A stretch of 15,224 bases of DNA from Gammaproteobacteria bacterium UBA7803 (GCA_002480525.1 DLCH01000016.1:1-15224); one strand, 5' to 3'. Shown: positions 1 to 7,234, numbered from the stretch's first letter. Numbers and translations: made by a program. Notes: a model not told the origin generated them from the sequence alone.

Positions 1-1
1 G

Positions 2-226
2 GCGCTGGTCACCGAACCGGTGCTGCTGCTGGCCGACGAGCCGAGCGCGAACCTGGATTCGGCGACCACCGAGGATCTGCTCGAGCTGCTGCGGCACCTG
101 AACGAGGTCCGGGGGGTCACCATCGTCACCGCCACCCACGATCCCCAGGTGATGAGCTACTCGCGGCGACGCGTGAAGCTGCGCGACGGCGCCATCGTCG
201 GCGAGGACATCCCGGAGCCCGCGTGA
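2..226 (+). CDS. ABC transporter ATP-binding protein, C-terminal part (LolD/MacB type)
   Basis: The gene is cut by the left edge of the window; only the last 74 codons are present. What remains is the end of an ABC nucleotide-binding domain: a Walker B segment reading LLLADEPS with the catalytic Glu, the D-loop SANLD, and the switch histidine in ATHDPQ. The protein ends in a short polar tail. Wording such as ADEPSANLDS is typical of the LolD/MacB/FtsE branch, which powers FtsX-type permeases moving lipoproteins or other envelope substrates, but the N-terminal Walker A and signature motif lie outside the window, so the subfamily is inferred. Its stop codon overlaps the GTG start of the next gene (GTGA), which implies translational coupling with an outer-membrane protein. 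The permease partner should lie upstream, off the window. Confidence 0.85.
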   Translation, partial: ALVTEPVLLLADEPSANLDSATTEDLLELLRHLNEVRGVTIVTATHDPQVMSYSRRRVKLRDGAIVGEDIPEPA

Positions 227-1455
227 CGCGATACCGGCAGGGCCTGGTTCTGCTGCTGTGGGCGGCGGCCGCCGCGGCGCCCGCCGCGGAGCTGGACGTG
301 CGCCTGAAATACTTCGCCGCGCTGGGGTGGCTGCCGGAGGAGGACCTGCAGCGCCGGAGCTCGGGCACGCCGGTCTTCGACGACAATCTGGACCTGCGGC
401 TGATGTTCCGCCACGACGCCGACGACGTCACCTGGATCGTCGATCACAGCACCACGCTGGTCCGCGGCGACGGTCTCGGCGGGGCGGCGGGCGTCACCCT
501 GGACCAGACCCAGCTCGACGACGACCGGCGCCTGGCGGACCTGACCTGGACGCTGGACGACGGCGACAACCACCGGCTGCTGCACCGCTTCGACCGGCTG
601 GCGGTGCGGGTGCGGCGGGGCCGCTGGAACGTCACCGCGGGGCGCCAGGCGGTGAGCTGGGGCAACGGCCTGGTGTTCCAGCCGCTGGACCTGTTCAACC
701 CGTTCGCGCCGACCACGGTGGATCAGGACTACAAGGCCGGCGACGACCTGCTGCTGGTGGAGCGGGCGCTGGATGCCGGCGGCAGCGTGCAGGTGCTTGC
801 GGTGGCGCGCCGGGACGACGACGATGACGTGACGGCGGATGCCGGCAGCCTGGCGGCGAAGTGGCACCGCTTCGTCGGCATGGGCGAGCTCGAGCTGGTG
901 GCCGGCCGCCACTACCGGGACCGGGTGTTCGGGGCGGCGCTGCGCTTTCCTGTCGGCAGCGCGCTGATGCGCAGCGACCTGGTGGCCACCCGGCTCGACG
1001 GCGGCGACTGGCGGCTGTCCGGCATCCTCAACCTCGATTACAGCCTGGTCCTGGGCCAGCGCAACGTCTACCTGTTCGGCGAGTACTTCCACAACGGTTT
1101 CGGCGTCGATCGGCTGCCCGCCACGCCGGCGGCCTATCCGCAGCCGCTGACGGACCGGCTGGGGCGCGGCGAGCTGTTCAATCTGATGCGCGACTACCTG
1201 GCCCTGGGCGGCACGATCGAGTGGCATCCGCTGTGGTCCCAGGCGCTGACGCTGATCGGCAATCTGCATGACGGCAGCCTGCTGCTGCAGACCCAGCTCA
1301 GCCACGAGCCCGGCGATCACCAGCGGCTCGAGCTGGGGCTGGTGGCGCCCCTCGGCGGGCCGGGCGACGAGTTCGGCGGCGTGCCGGTGATGGGTACGGA
1401 CCTGACCGTCGGCGGCGGCACCCGGGCCTATCTGCGCTGGGCCTACTACTTCTGA
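223..1455 (+). CDS. Secreted outer-membrane beta-barrel protein, unknown substrate
   Basis: This 410-residue protein begins at a GTG that overlaps the stop of the ABC ATPase gene by four bases. Residues 1-22 form a signal peptide: MTRYRQG, a Leu/Ala-rich core, then cleavage near APAA-ELD. The mature part is rich in alternating polar and hydrophobic segments, Asp/Arg and aromatic residues, as in beta strands. The last residues, AYLRWAYYF, end in Phe, the usual signature for outer-membrane barrel insertion. A segment near residues 137-162 (GRQAVSWGNGLVFQPLDLFN) resembles a motif I associate with alginate-export-like or DUF1302-like barrel proteins; this is from memory. Coupling to an ABC ATPase suggests it is the outer-membrane piece of an envelope transport or lipid/lipoprotein trafficking operon. 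The substrate is unknown. The gene converges on the ParA-type gene with 50 bp between them, in which I see no convincing terminator. Confidence 0.8.
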   Translation: MTRYRQGLVLLLWAAAAAAPAAELDVRLKYFAALGWLPEEDLQRRSSGTPVFDDNLDLRLMFRHDADDVTWIVDHSTTLVRGDGLGGAAGVTLDQTQLDDDRRLADLTWTLDDGDNHRLLHRFDRLAVRVRRGRWNVTAGRQAVSWGNGLVFQPLDLFNPFAPTTVDQDYKAGDDLLLVERALDAGGSVQVLAVARRDDDDDVTADAGSLAAKWHRFVGMGELELVAGRHYRDRVFGAALRFPVGSALMRSDLVATRLDGGDWRLSGILNLDYSLVLGQRNVYLFGEYFHNGFGVDRLPATPAAYPQPLTDRLGRGELFNLMRDYLALGGTIEWHPLWSQALTLIGNLHDGSLLLQTQLSHEPGDHQRLELGLVAPLGGPGDEFGGVPVMGTDLTVGGGTRAYLRWAYYF

Positions 1456-1505
1456 GGGGCGGTACGGGGTTCTGAGCCGCGGTTCGGGCCGGGGCGCTGC
1501 CGGCG

Positions 1506-2255
1506 TCAGCCGTTGCGGACGATGCGCAGGTGGCCGCGGGCGGGCGGCGTCTGTTCGCGCCGGGACCTGTCGTCGGGCCGGGGCATGCGCGGCTGCGGCA
1601 GCAGGTCGTCGTCGATCCAGCGCAGGATGCCGCGCCACTGGCGCAGCTCCGGGCCGGCTTCCGAGGCGCGCAGCTCCGACACGCCCACGCCCATCTCGGC
1701 GGCCCGGACGTAGGCCTGCACGTCCCGCAGCACGGCGACGATGGGCACGCCGAGGCTGTCGAGGAAACGCATCAGCGCGTGATACATGACGGTGTTGCGC
1801 TTCACCCGGTTGGCGATGACGCCCAGCTTCGCCTGCCCCCTCGGCACCTTGGCATGGACCAGCAGGTCGCCGATGCAGCGGGTGGCGGCGTGGATGTCGA
1901 TGTCCGAAGGCAGCACCGGCACCAGGATCTTGTCGGCGTTGCGGACGGCGTCCACCAGCTCGTGGCGGGACAGCGCGGCGGCGGTATCCACCACCACCCG
2001 CTCGGTGTCCGGCGGCACCATCATGGCGAAGGTGCGGGTGACGTTGGCGGGTGGTTCCTCGTAGGCGGCGATACCGTGAATCGGCGGCAGCGAGGCCGGC
2101 CGCTGGCGCAGCCAGCGGGTCGCGGAACCCTGCCGGTCCCGGTCGATCAGCGCCGCGCGCCGGCCCGCCTTGGCATAGGCCGAGAGCAGATTGGACGCGA
2201 TGGTGGTTTTGCCGGAACCGCCCTTGGGGTTCACCACCACGATGCGCAGGCTCAC
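1506..2255 (-). CDS. ParA/MinD-family ATPase, solitary
   Basis: This 249-residue protein has the deviant Walker A motif KGGSGKTT at residues 11-18, including the signature Lys11 and Gly-Lys-Thr. It also has D38/D40 in IDRDRQGSAT (compare the usual D-x-D-x-Q-G-S) and a Walker A' strand VVVDTAA with Asp90. These define ParA-type partitioning ATPases that dimerise on ATP and bind DNA non-specifically. The C-terminal 30 residues are basic and proline-rich (PRPDDRSRREQTPPARGH) and probably disordered. Translation starts at GTG 2255, after a GGGGAT-type ribosome site. No ParB-like gene or obvious centromere repeats adjoin it, so it is an orphan ParA that may position some other cargo. It lies downstream of, and in the same direction as, the SDR gene, but 156 bp and an eroded repeat pair separate them, so co-transcription is doubtful. 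Confidence 0.85.
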   Translation of the reverse strand: MSLRIVVVNPKGGSGKTTIASNLLSAYAKAGRRAALIDRDRQGSATRWLRQRPASLPPIHGIAAYEEPPANVTRTFAMMVPPDTERVVVDTAAALSRHELVDAVRNADKILVPVLPSDIDIHAATRCIGDLLVHAKVPRGQAKLGVIANRVKRNTVMYHALMRFLDSLGVPIVAVLRDVQAYVRAAEMGVGVSELRASEAGPELRQWRGILRWIDDDLLPQPRMPRPDDRSRREQTPPARGHLRIVRNG

Positions 2256-2298
2256 CGGCTCATCCCCGGTGGCCTCGCCCGATCGATTGGCGCCCCCT

Positions 2299-2391
2299 GT
2301 AGGAGCGACCTCCCGGGCGCGAAGGTCATCGGGCGGGCGAACCGTTCCGGTGCAGCCACGTGCCGGATCGCGCTCTGGAGAGCGCTCCCAC
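2299..2391. repeat. Eroded REP pair (REPIN-like), inverted 24-bp arms
   Basis: The gap between the ParA-type and SDR genes holds two inverted arms related to the perfect arms at 7137, 7196, 8333 and 8375. The left arm at 2299-2322 matches the 24-bp consensus at 20 positions. The right arm at 2368-2391 matches at 21. The right arm keeps its own hairpin, GCGCTCT-GG-AGAGCGC, where the consensus is GCGATCT-GG-AGATCGC: an A-T pair has become C-G on both sides. The left arm has lost good self-pairing. The rest of the 156-bp gap shows no gene. Confidence 0.6.
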
Positions 2392-2411
2392 GCTGGGGGT
2401 GGCCAGCCAAC

Positions 2412-3329
2412 TCAGCCGACCTCCACCGGCATGGCGCCTTCCTTCACGGCCTGGTCGTGGGCCTGCTTGGCGGCCATGAGCTGGGGGACGTATCGGTCGA
2501 GCTCGGCCAGGGTCCAGACCCCGGCCGACTTGTGGAACTGCTTGATCACCGCCGGCTGCTGCATGATGGCGATGCCGCCACGGCCGGTGTGAAAGATCTG
2601 CGAGGTGATGCCGGAGGCGGCATCCGTGGCGAGCCAGGCGCAGATCGGTGCGATGTGCTGGGGGCCGCCCTGCTCGAGGTCCTCCTCGCCGACGTTCTCG
2701 CCCCGGTTCTCCCGCAGCGGAATGGTCATGCGCGTCAGCGCGCCGGGCGAGATGGTGTTCACGGTGCAGCCGTACTTGGCGAGCTCCAGGGCCAGCACCC
2801 GGGAGAATCCGGCGATCCCGGCCTTGGCGGCGCCGTAGTTGGCCTGGCCGAAGTTGCCGATCAGCCCGGAGACGCTGGAGAAGTTGATGATCCGGCAGCC
2901 GGTGCGGTTGTTGTCCCGGATGTAGCGGGCGAACGGTCGGGAGCAGCAGTAGTGGCCCTTCAGGTGAACGGCCTGCACGGCGTCCCAGTCCGCCTCCTCC
3001 ATCTTGAAGATGGTCCGGTCGCGCAGGATGCCGGCGTTGTTCACCAGGATGTCCATGCCGCCGAAAGCATCCAGAGCCGTCGCCAGCAGCGCCTCGCCGC
3101 CGGCCACCTCGGCGACCGAGTCGGTGTTGGATACCGCCTCGCCGCCGGCCGCGCGGATCTCCTCCACCACGTCGTCGGCGATCATGCCGGTGCCGGTGCC
3201 GTCGGTGTTGCCGCCCAGATCGTTGACCACGATGCTGGCGCCTTCCCTCGCCATCAGCAGCGCGATCTCACGGCCGATGCCGCGTCCGGCGCCGGTGATC
3301 ACGGCGACTTTGTCGTCCAGCCTGCCCAT
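2412..3329 (-). CDS. Short-chain dehydrogenase, 3-hydroxyacyl-CoA dehydrogenase-like (MFE-2 type)
   Basis: This 305-residue protein carries all classical SDR marks: cofactor loop TGAGRGIG (residues 12-19), Asp37 in VVNDLGG (favouring NAD over NADP), NNAG (97-100), catalytic Ser152, and Tyr165 with Lys169 in NYGAAKAG. The opening, the NDLGG segment and the FSSVSGLIGNFGQANYGAAKAG core resemble the dehydrogenase domain of peroxisomal MFE-2, which oxidises 3-hydroxyacyl-CoA. About 50 extra residues at the C-terminus (roughly 255-305) lie beyond the normal SDR core. I chose the ATG at 3329 because GGAGGAAGG precedes it and the family starts MGRLDDKVA; the frame is open further upstream but without signal. 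It lies 108 bp downstream of the acyl-CoA dehydrogenase on the same strand and is probably its operon partner. The exact substrate is inferred from context. Confidence 0.88.
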   Translation of the reverse strand: MGRLDDKVAVITGAGRGIGREIALLMAREGASIVVNDLGGNTDGTGTGMIADDVVEEIRAAGGEAVSNTDSVAEVAGGEALLATALDAFGGMDILVNNAGILRDRTIFKMEEADWDAVQAVHLKGHYCCSRPFARYIRDNNRTGCRIINFSSVSGLIGNFGQANYGAAKAGIAGFSRVLALELAKYGCTVNTISPGALTRMTIPLRENRGENVGEEDLEQGGPQHIAPICAWLATDAASGITSQIFHTGRGGIAIMQQPAVIKQFHKSAGVWTLAELDRYVPQLMAAKQAHDQAVKEGAMPVEVG

Positions 3330-3355
3330 AGTCCTTCCTCCCCCTCTGCGAGCTC

Positions 3356-3380
3356 CGGCCGGGCGGTTGCCGCCCGGCCG
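3356..3380 (-). promoter_or_regulatory. Strong GC hairpin between acyl-CoA dehydrogenase and SDR genes
   Basis: An 11-bp perfect stem (CGGCCGGGCGG pairing with CCGCCCGGCCG) with a three-base loop lies in the 108-bp gap between two co-directional genes. On the transcribed minus strand it is followed within about 15 bases by a purine-rich stretch and then the SDR ribosome site, not by a U tract. It is therefore unlikely to be a standard intrinsic terminator. It could block 3'-exonuclease decay of the upstream message or tune SDR expression. Confidence 0.55.
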
Positions 3381-3437
3381 CCATGTCCGGACCGGCGCCG
3401 CGCTCCCCAACGCGGCTGCCGGCCCCAGGTCCGCGCC

Positions 3438-4676
3438 TCAGGCGTTCCAGACCTCGGTGCGCACCGGCTCGTCCGCCGGGTACTTGCCCAGCTCCATGCG
3501 GGCGACCGTGCGGCGGTGCACCTCGTCCGGGCCGTCCGCCAGGCGCAGGGTGCGCATGCCGGAGTACATCTTGGCCAGCGGGAACACCTGGGATACGCCG
3601 GCGCCGCCATGGATCTGGATGGCGTCGTCGATGACCTGGAGCGCGATGTTCGGCACCGCCACCTTGATCTGGGCGATCTCGCTGCGGGCGACCTTGTTGC
3701 CGACGGTGTCCATCATCCACGCCGCCTTCAGCGTGAGCAGCCGGGCCATCTCGATGTTGATCCGCGCGTCGGCGATCTTGTCGTAGTTGCCGCCGAGGTC
3801 CGCGAGCTTCTTGCCGAAGGCTTCCTTGGACTGGGCGCGCCGGCACATCAGCTCCAGCGCCCGCTCGGCCACGCCGATGGAACGCATGCAGTGGTGGATG
3901 CGGCCCGGCCCGAGCCGGCCCTGGGCGATCTCGAAGCCCCGGCCGGAGCCGAGGATGATGTTGTCCTTGGGCACGCGCACGTCGGTGAAGCGGACGTGGC
4001 CGTGGCCGTGGGGCGCGTCGTCGTAGCCGAACACGTGCAGCATCTTCAGCACCTCGACCCCGGGGGTGTCCACCGGCACGAGGATCTGCGACTGACGGGA
4101 GTGGCGGGGCGCGTCGGGCTCGGTGACGCACATGACGATCATGATCTTGCAGCGCGGATCGCCGATGCCGGAGGTCCACCACTTCTCGCCGTTCAGCACC
4201 CACTCGTCGCCGTCGAGACGGGCTTCGAGCTCGATGTTGGTGGCGTCGGACGACGCGACCTTCGGCTCGGTCATGGCGAAGGCGGAGCGGATCTTGCCGT
4301 CGAGCAGGGGCTGCAGCCACTCCTCCTTCTGCTGCTCGGTGCCGTAGCGCTCGATCACCTCCATGTTGCCCGTGTCGGGGGCGGCGCAGTTCATGGCCTC
4401 GGAGGACATGGGGTACTTGCCGAGGATCTCGGCGATGTGGGCGTAGTCGACGTTGGTCAGGCCAGCGCCGCGCTCGCTTTCGGGCAGGAAGAAGTTCCAC
4501 AGGCCGCGTTCCTTGGCCTTCTCCTTCACCTCCTCCATGACCGCGGTCTCGCACCAGCGGCCGCCTTCCTCGACCTGACGCGCGAACACCGACTCGTTGG
4601 GCACGATGTAGTCTTCGATGTACTGCTGAATGTCCGCGATCAGCGGTTTGACGCGGTCGGAAATTCCAAGGTCCAT
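3438..4676 (-). CDS. Acyl-CoA dehydrogenase, ACAD10/11-like
   Basis: This 412-residue FAD enzyme oxidises an acyl-CoA to the 2-enoyl-CoA. The N-terminal helical domain occupies roughly residues 1-130. AMTEPKVASSDATN (134-147) starts the middle beta domain, with the FAD-contacting WWTSG at 166-170. RIHHCMRSIGVAERAL (259-274), the HGGAGV FAD motif (356-361) and LADGPDEVH (379-387) are in the C-terminal helical domain. Aligning DGPDEVHRRTVAR by eye with the EGT region of medium-chain enzymes puts Asp381 where those have catalytic Glu. The ADGPDEVH wording is typical of the ACAD10/ACAD11 group. The ATG at 4676 follows GGGGGAAGG. The gene diverges from the phosphatase and ligase genes and probably leads a two-gene operon with the SDR. 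Long or branched or hydroxylated substrates are all possible. Confidence 0.92.
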   Translation of the reverse strand: MDLGISDRVKPLIADIQQYIEDYIVPNESVFARQVEEGGRWCETAVMEEVKEKAKERGLWNFFLPESERGAGLTNVDYAHIAEILGKYPMSSEAMNCAAPDTGNMEVIERYGTEQQKEEWLQPLLDGKIRSAFAMTEPKVASSDATNIELEARLDGDEWVLNGEKWWTSGIGDPRCKIMIVMCVTEPDAPRHSRQSQILVPVDTPGVEVLKMLHVFGYDDAPHGHGHVRFTDVRVPKDNIILGSGRGFEIAQGRLGPGRIHHCMRSIGVAERALELMCRRAQSKEAFGKKLADLGGNYDKIADARINIEMARLLTLKAAWMMDTVGNKVARSEIAQIKVAVPNIALQVIDDAIQIHGGAGVSQVFPLAKMYSGMRTLRLADGPDEVHRRTVARMELGKYPADEPVRTEVWNA

Positions 4677-4793
4677 GCCTTCCCCCTCGAGTTCGCCTCC
4701 TGCGCGGAGGCGGTGGTTGCTGTGAAAAGATTCGAAAATCAGAGAGTTTTTGATACTAATACAGACCATCCGGATTGTGCCACGGGAAGGAAT
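4677..4793. promoter_or_regulatory. Divergent control region of the acyl-CoA cluster
   Basis: This 117-bp gap separates the leftward acyl-CoA dehydrogenase from the rightward phosphatase. About 4720-4800 is conspicuously AT-richer than the rest of the window (GAAAAGATTCGAAAATCAG, then TTTTTGATACTAATACAG). Promoter-like hexamers are present on both strands: GATACT at 4752 on the plus strand, and TATTAG preceded by TG on the minus strand. Neither has a good -35, so exact promoters are unresolved. A short inverted element, GATT-CGAA-AATC, lies at about 4729-4739. It could be an operator, but no regulator gene is in the window. Confidence 0.45.
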
Positions 4794-5471
4794 TTGGAGA
4801 ACTACGGGGAAGCGACGCTCGATCTGCTGGACCGGGTGACCGGCGCCGGCGCCCGGCATCTGGTGGTGCTGATGCGCCATTCGGCGAGGGAATTCGCGCC
4901 GGACCGGCACGATCTCGCGAATCCGCTCACCGAGGCGGGACGGCAGCGGGCCCGCCACGTCGGCGAGCGCCTGCCCAAGGACATGACCGTGCGCGCCTAC
5001 GCCAGCCCGCCGGAGCGCTGCATGGAAACTGCGGCCCTGGTGCTCGAGGGGCACCGCCAGGGCGGCGGCGCGGCGACCCGGCATCGCCCCCTCGAAGCCC
5101 TGGGCGTGTTCTACGCCCTGGACCAGATGAAGATGTGGAAATCGATGTCGGAGGCCGGCGGCCTGGTACCCTTCATGGGCGCCTGGGTGCGCGGCGAAGC
5201 GCCCCAGGATGCCATGATGCCGGCGCCGACCGCCGCCCGGCTGCTGGCTGGCGTGCTCGCCGAGAAGCTGCGCCAGCCGGTGGCGGAGCGGCAGATCGAC
5301 CTGTGCGTGTCCCACGACATGACGCTCTATCTGCTGCGGGAGGTGCTGCTCGGCGAGCCCGCTCACGGGCCCGAGGTGGGATTCATGGACGCGCTGGTGC
5401 TCTACGAGGGCGACGGCGGGCTGTGGCTGACCAGCCACCACGGTGAGGCGCGGCGGCTCGAGATCGCCTGA
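4794..5471 (+). CDS. Histidine phosphatase family protein (phosphoglycerate mutase fold)
   Basis: With the chosen start this is a 225-residue protein. The core LVVLMRHSARE (residues 23-33) is the RHG-type motif with Ser in place of Gly. His29 would accept the phosphate. YASPPERCMETA (69-80) is the SPxxRCxETA segment, and VSHD (172-175) supplies the second catalytic His. All catalytic positions look intact, so an active phosphatase is expected; the substrate (metabolite, CoA ester or protein) cannot be read from sequence. The start is uncertain. TTG 4794 has GGGAAGG just upstream but at tight spacing; GTG 4722 and GTG 4836 are in-frame alternatives, and the frame stays open far upstream by chance. 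It is the first gene of the rightward arm and lies 74 bp before the acyl-CoA ligase, which suggests a shared transcript and a role tied to the acyl-CoA pathway. Confidence 0.82.
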   Translation: MENYGEATLDLLDRVTGAGARHLVVLMRHSAREFAPDRHDLANPLTEAGRQRARHVGERLPKDMTVRAYASPPERCMETAALVLEGHRQGGGAATRHRPLEALGVFYALDQMKMWKSMSEAGGLVPFMGAWVRGEAPQDAMMPAPTAARLLAGVLAEKLRQPVAERQIDLCVSHDMTLYLLREVLLGEPAHGPEVGFMDALVLYEGDGGLWLTSHHGEARRLEIA

Positions 5472-5495
5472 GTCCGGCACGCGCGGACCGGGCAG

Positions 5496-5514
5496 ACGGA
5501 GCGGGGGGCTCCGT
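5496..5514 (+). promoter_or_regulatory. Hairpin between phosphatase and ligase genes
   Basis: ACGGAGC and GCTCCGT form a perfect 7-bp stem around a five-G loop in the 74-bp gap. There is no U tract after it, so it is a weak terminator at best. It may modulate read-through or message stability, as the hairpin in the leftward arm might. The ligase ribosome site, GGGGGAGAG, follows about 20 bases later. Confidence 0.35.
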
Positions 5515-5545
5515 GGCCGAAGCGGCACGACATGGGGGGAGAGCA

Positions 5546-7111
5546 ATGTTTGCGGACCTGAACGAAGCGGTGTCGAAGGGCATGGCGGTGGCGTTCCACG
5601 CCGCGGCCAGACCGGATCACCTGGCGCTGGCGACGGCCTATGGCGACCGCACCTTCCGGGCGCTCAACGCCCGGGCCAATCAGCTCGCGCGGCTGCTGGC
5701 GCGCCACGGCATCGGCACGGGCGGAGAGGAGGCCGCCATCGCGGTGGTCACCAAGAACCGGCCCGAGTTCGTCGAGGCCTGGTGCGCGGCCATGCGCGCC
5801 GGGATCCGCATCACCCCGGTCAACTGGCACCTCACCGGCGAGGAGACCGGCTACATCATCGACAACTGCGAAGCCCAGGCGGTGATCTACGACGCGAGCC
5901 TCGGCACCGCCGAGGAAGCGGCCGCCCATGCCGCCGGCTGCCGGCTGCGGCTCGCGGTCGGCGGCGCCATCCCGGGGTTCGAGGACTACGAGCAGGCCAT
6001 CGCCGGCGAGGATCCGGCGGACCTGGAGAATCCGGTGCGCGGCTCCCAGATGCTCTATACCTCGGGCACCACCGGACGGCCGAAGGGCGTCTACCGGCGC
6101 CAGCTTCCGGTGCAGCGCACCTCGGCCCAGTCGGTCGCGGCCGGCGATCCGGAAACCGACCGCTGCCTGTGCACCGGCCCCGCCTATCACGCCGCCCCGC
6201 TGGCCTTCAACGTCACGGTGCCGCTGAACGCCGGCGTCGGCGTGGTGATGATGGACAAGTGGGACCCGGAGGAGACCCTGCGGCTGATCGAGCGCTACCG
6301 CATCACCCATACCCACATGGTCGCCACCATGTTCCACCGGCTGCTGCAGCTCCCGGACGAGGTGAAGCAGCGCTACGACCTGTCGAGCCTGAAGCTGGTG
6401 ATGCACGGCGCGGCGCCGTGCCCGGTGCACGTGAAGCGGGCGATCATCGAGTGGTTCGGCCCGATCGTCTACGAGTACTACGCCGCCACCGAGGGCGGCA
6501 ACAACTTCGGCATCGATTCCGAGACCTGGCTGAAGAAGCCCGGCAGCGTCGGCACCACGCCGACCCCGGAGAACACCCGCATTCTCGACGACGCCGGGGA
6601 AGACGTCGCCCAGGGCGAGGTCGGCACGATCTACTTCCGCGCGCCGGAGGTGGGCCGGTTCGAGTACTTCAAGGCGCCGGAGAAGACCGGCGGCAGCTAC
6701 CGCGGCGACTGGTTCACGCTGGGCGACATGGGCTACCTGGACGAGGACGGCTACCTGTTCCTCACCGGCCGGAGCGCCGAGACCATCATCTCCGGCGGGG
6801 TGAACATCTACCCCCAGGAGATCGACGCGGTGCTGCTGCAGCACCCGGCGGTGCTCGATGCCTGTACCATCGGCGTGCCGAACGACGAATGGGGAGAGGA
6901 GGTGAAGGCGGTGGTGCACCTGAAGGACGAGGCGTTGCCCGGCGACGCCACGGCGGCGGACATCCTGGCCTTCGCCCGGGACCGGCTGCCTGGCTACAAG
7001 TGCCCCCGCTCCGTCGACTTCGTGGACACGCTGCCGCGCCTGCCGAGCGGCAAGATCCAGCGCCGCCTGGTGCGCGACCCCTACTGGGCCGGCCGGGACC
7101 GGCAGATCTGA
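5546..7111 (+). CDS. AMP-forming acyl-CoA synthetase (FadD-like ligase)
   Basis: This 521-residue ANL-superfamily enzyme activates a carboxylic acid with ATP to an acyl-adenylate and then forms the CoA thioester. Visible core motifs in order are YTSGTTGRPKG (residues 171-181, ATP phosphate loop), YYAATEGG (311-318), GDMGYLDEDGYLFLTGR (393-409, including the ribose-binding Asp and hinge region), SGGVNIYPQEID (416-427), and LPSGKIQRR (499-507) with Lys503 as the adenylation lysine. The length and motifs are complete. ATG 5546 is preceded by a very strong GGGGGAGAG site; a GTG 33 bases upstream is in frame but lacks one. It belongs with the divergent dehydrogenase pair and the crotonase-fold gene downstream as the entry step of an acid catabolic pathway. 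The acyl pocket cannot be read with confidence, so chain length or ring substrates stay open. Confidence 0.92.
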   Translation: MFADLNEAVSKGMAVAFHAAARPDHLALATAYGDRTFRALNARANQLARLLARHGIGTGGEEAAIAVVTKNRPEFVEAWCAAMRAGIRITPVNWHLTGEETGYIIDNCEAQAVIYDASLGTAEEAAAHAAGCRLRLAVGGAIPGFEDYEQAIAGEDPADLENPVRGSQMLYTSGTTGRPKGVYRRQLPVQRTSAQSVAAGDPETDRCLCTGPAYHAAPLAFNVTVPLNAGVGVVMMDKWDPEETLRLIERYRITHTHMVATMFHRLLQLPDEVKQRYDLSSLKLVMHGAAPCPVHVKRAIIEWFGPIVYEYYAATEGGNNFGIDSETWLKKPGSVGTTPTPENTRILDDAGEDVAQGEVGTIYFRAPEVGRFEYFKAPEKTGGSYRGDWFTLGDMGYLDEDGYLFLTGRSAETIISGGVNIYPQEIDAVLLQHPAVLDACTIGVPNDEWGEEVKAVVHLKDEALPGDATAADILAFARDRLPGYKCPRSVDFVDTLPRLPSGKIQRRLVRDPYWAGRDRQI

Positions 7112-7136
7112 TCACCCGGGACGTGAAAACCCACCC

Positions 7137-7219
7137 GTAGGAGCGATCTCCAGATCGCGACTCTTCTGATCTGATCGTTGCGCGCCCAACGAAGATCGCG
7201 ATCTGGAGATCGCTCCTAC
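7137..7219. repeat. REP pair (REPIN-like), perfect 24-bp inverted arms
   Basis: GTAGGAGCGATCTCC begins the forward arm at 7137-7160. The arm at 7196-7219 is its exact reverse complement, over 24 bases. Each arm is itself a small hairpin (GCGATCT and AGATCGC around two central bases), with the conserved head GTAGGA outside. The two arms are separated by 35 bp. This nested symmetry is the hallmark of REP doublets mobilised by RAYT transposases; no such transposase is in the window. The pair lies just after the ligase stop codon. Confidence 0.82.
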
Positions 7220-7234
7220 GAGAAACCTCTGCTG

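Noticed and set aside
1456..1505. Possible bidirectional terminator between the converging barrel and ParA-type genes
   Set aside because: The 50 bp is GC-rich but I found no stem longer than a few pairs and no T run.
157..1638. A 493-codon antisense open frame over the barrel protein gene
   Set aside because: Composition (Ala, Arg, Gln, Pro, His rich) and lack of any motif mark it as a shadow; the plus-strand frame has a signal peptide and barrel terminus.
4740..4800. Possible small RNA or insertion scar in the AT-rich gap
   Set aside because: No terminator-like hairpin, no inverted terminal repeats and no target duplication could be seen; a promoter region explains it more simply.
1530..5471. 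A very long open frame (over 1300 codons) on the plus strand, antisense to the ParA-type, SDR and acyl-CoA dehydrogenase genes
   Set aside because: It is the GC-rich antisense shadow of three clear minus-strand genes. Its translation is low-complexity Val/Gly/Asp/Ala/His sequence without recognisable domains until the genuine phosphatase at its 3' end.
5402..6919. A 505-codon antisense open frame over the phosphatase end and acyl-CoA ligase
   Set aside because: The ligase motifs are unmistakable on the plus strand; the antisense product has no domain.
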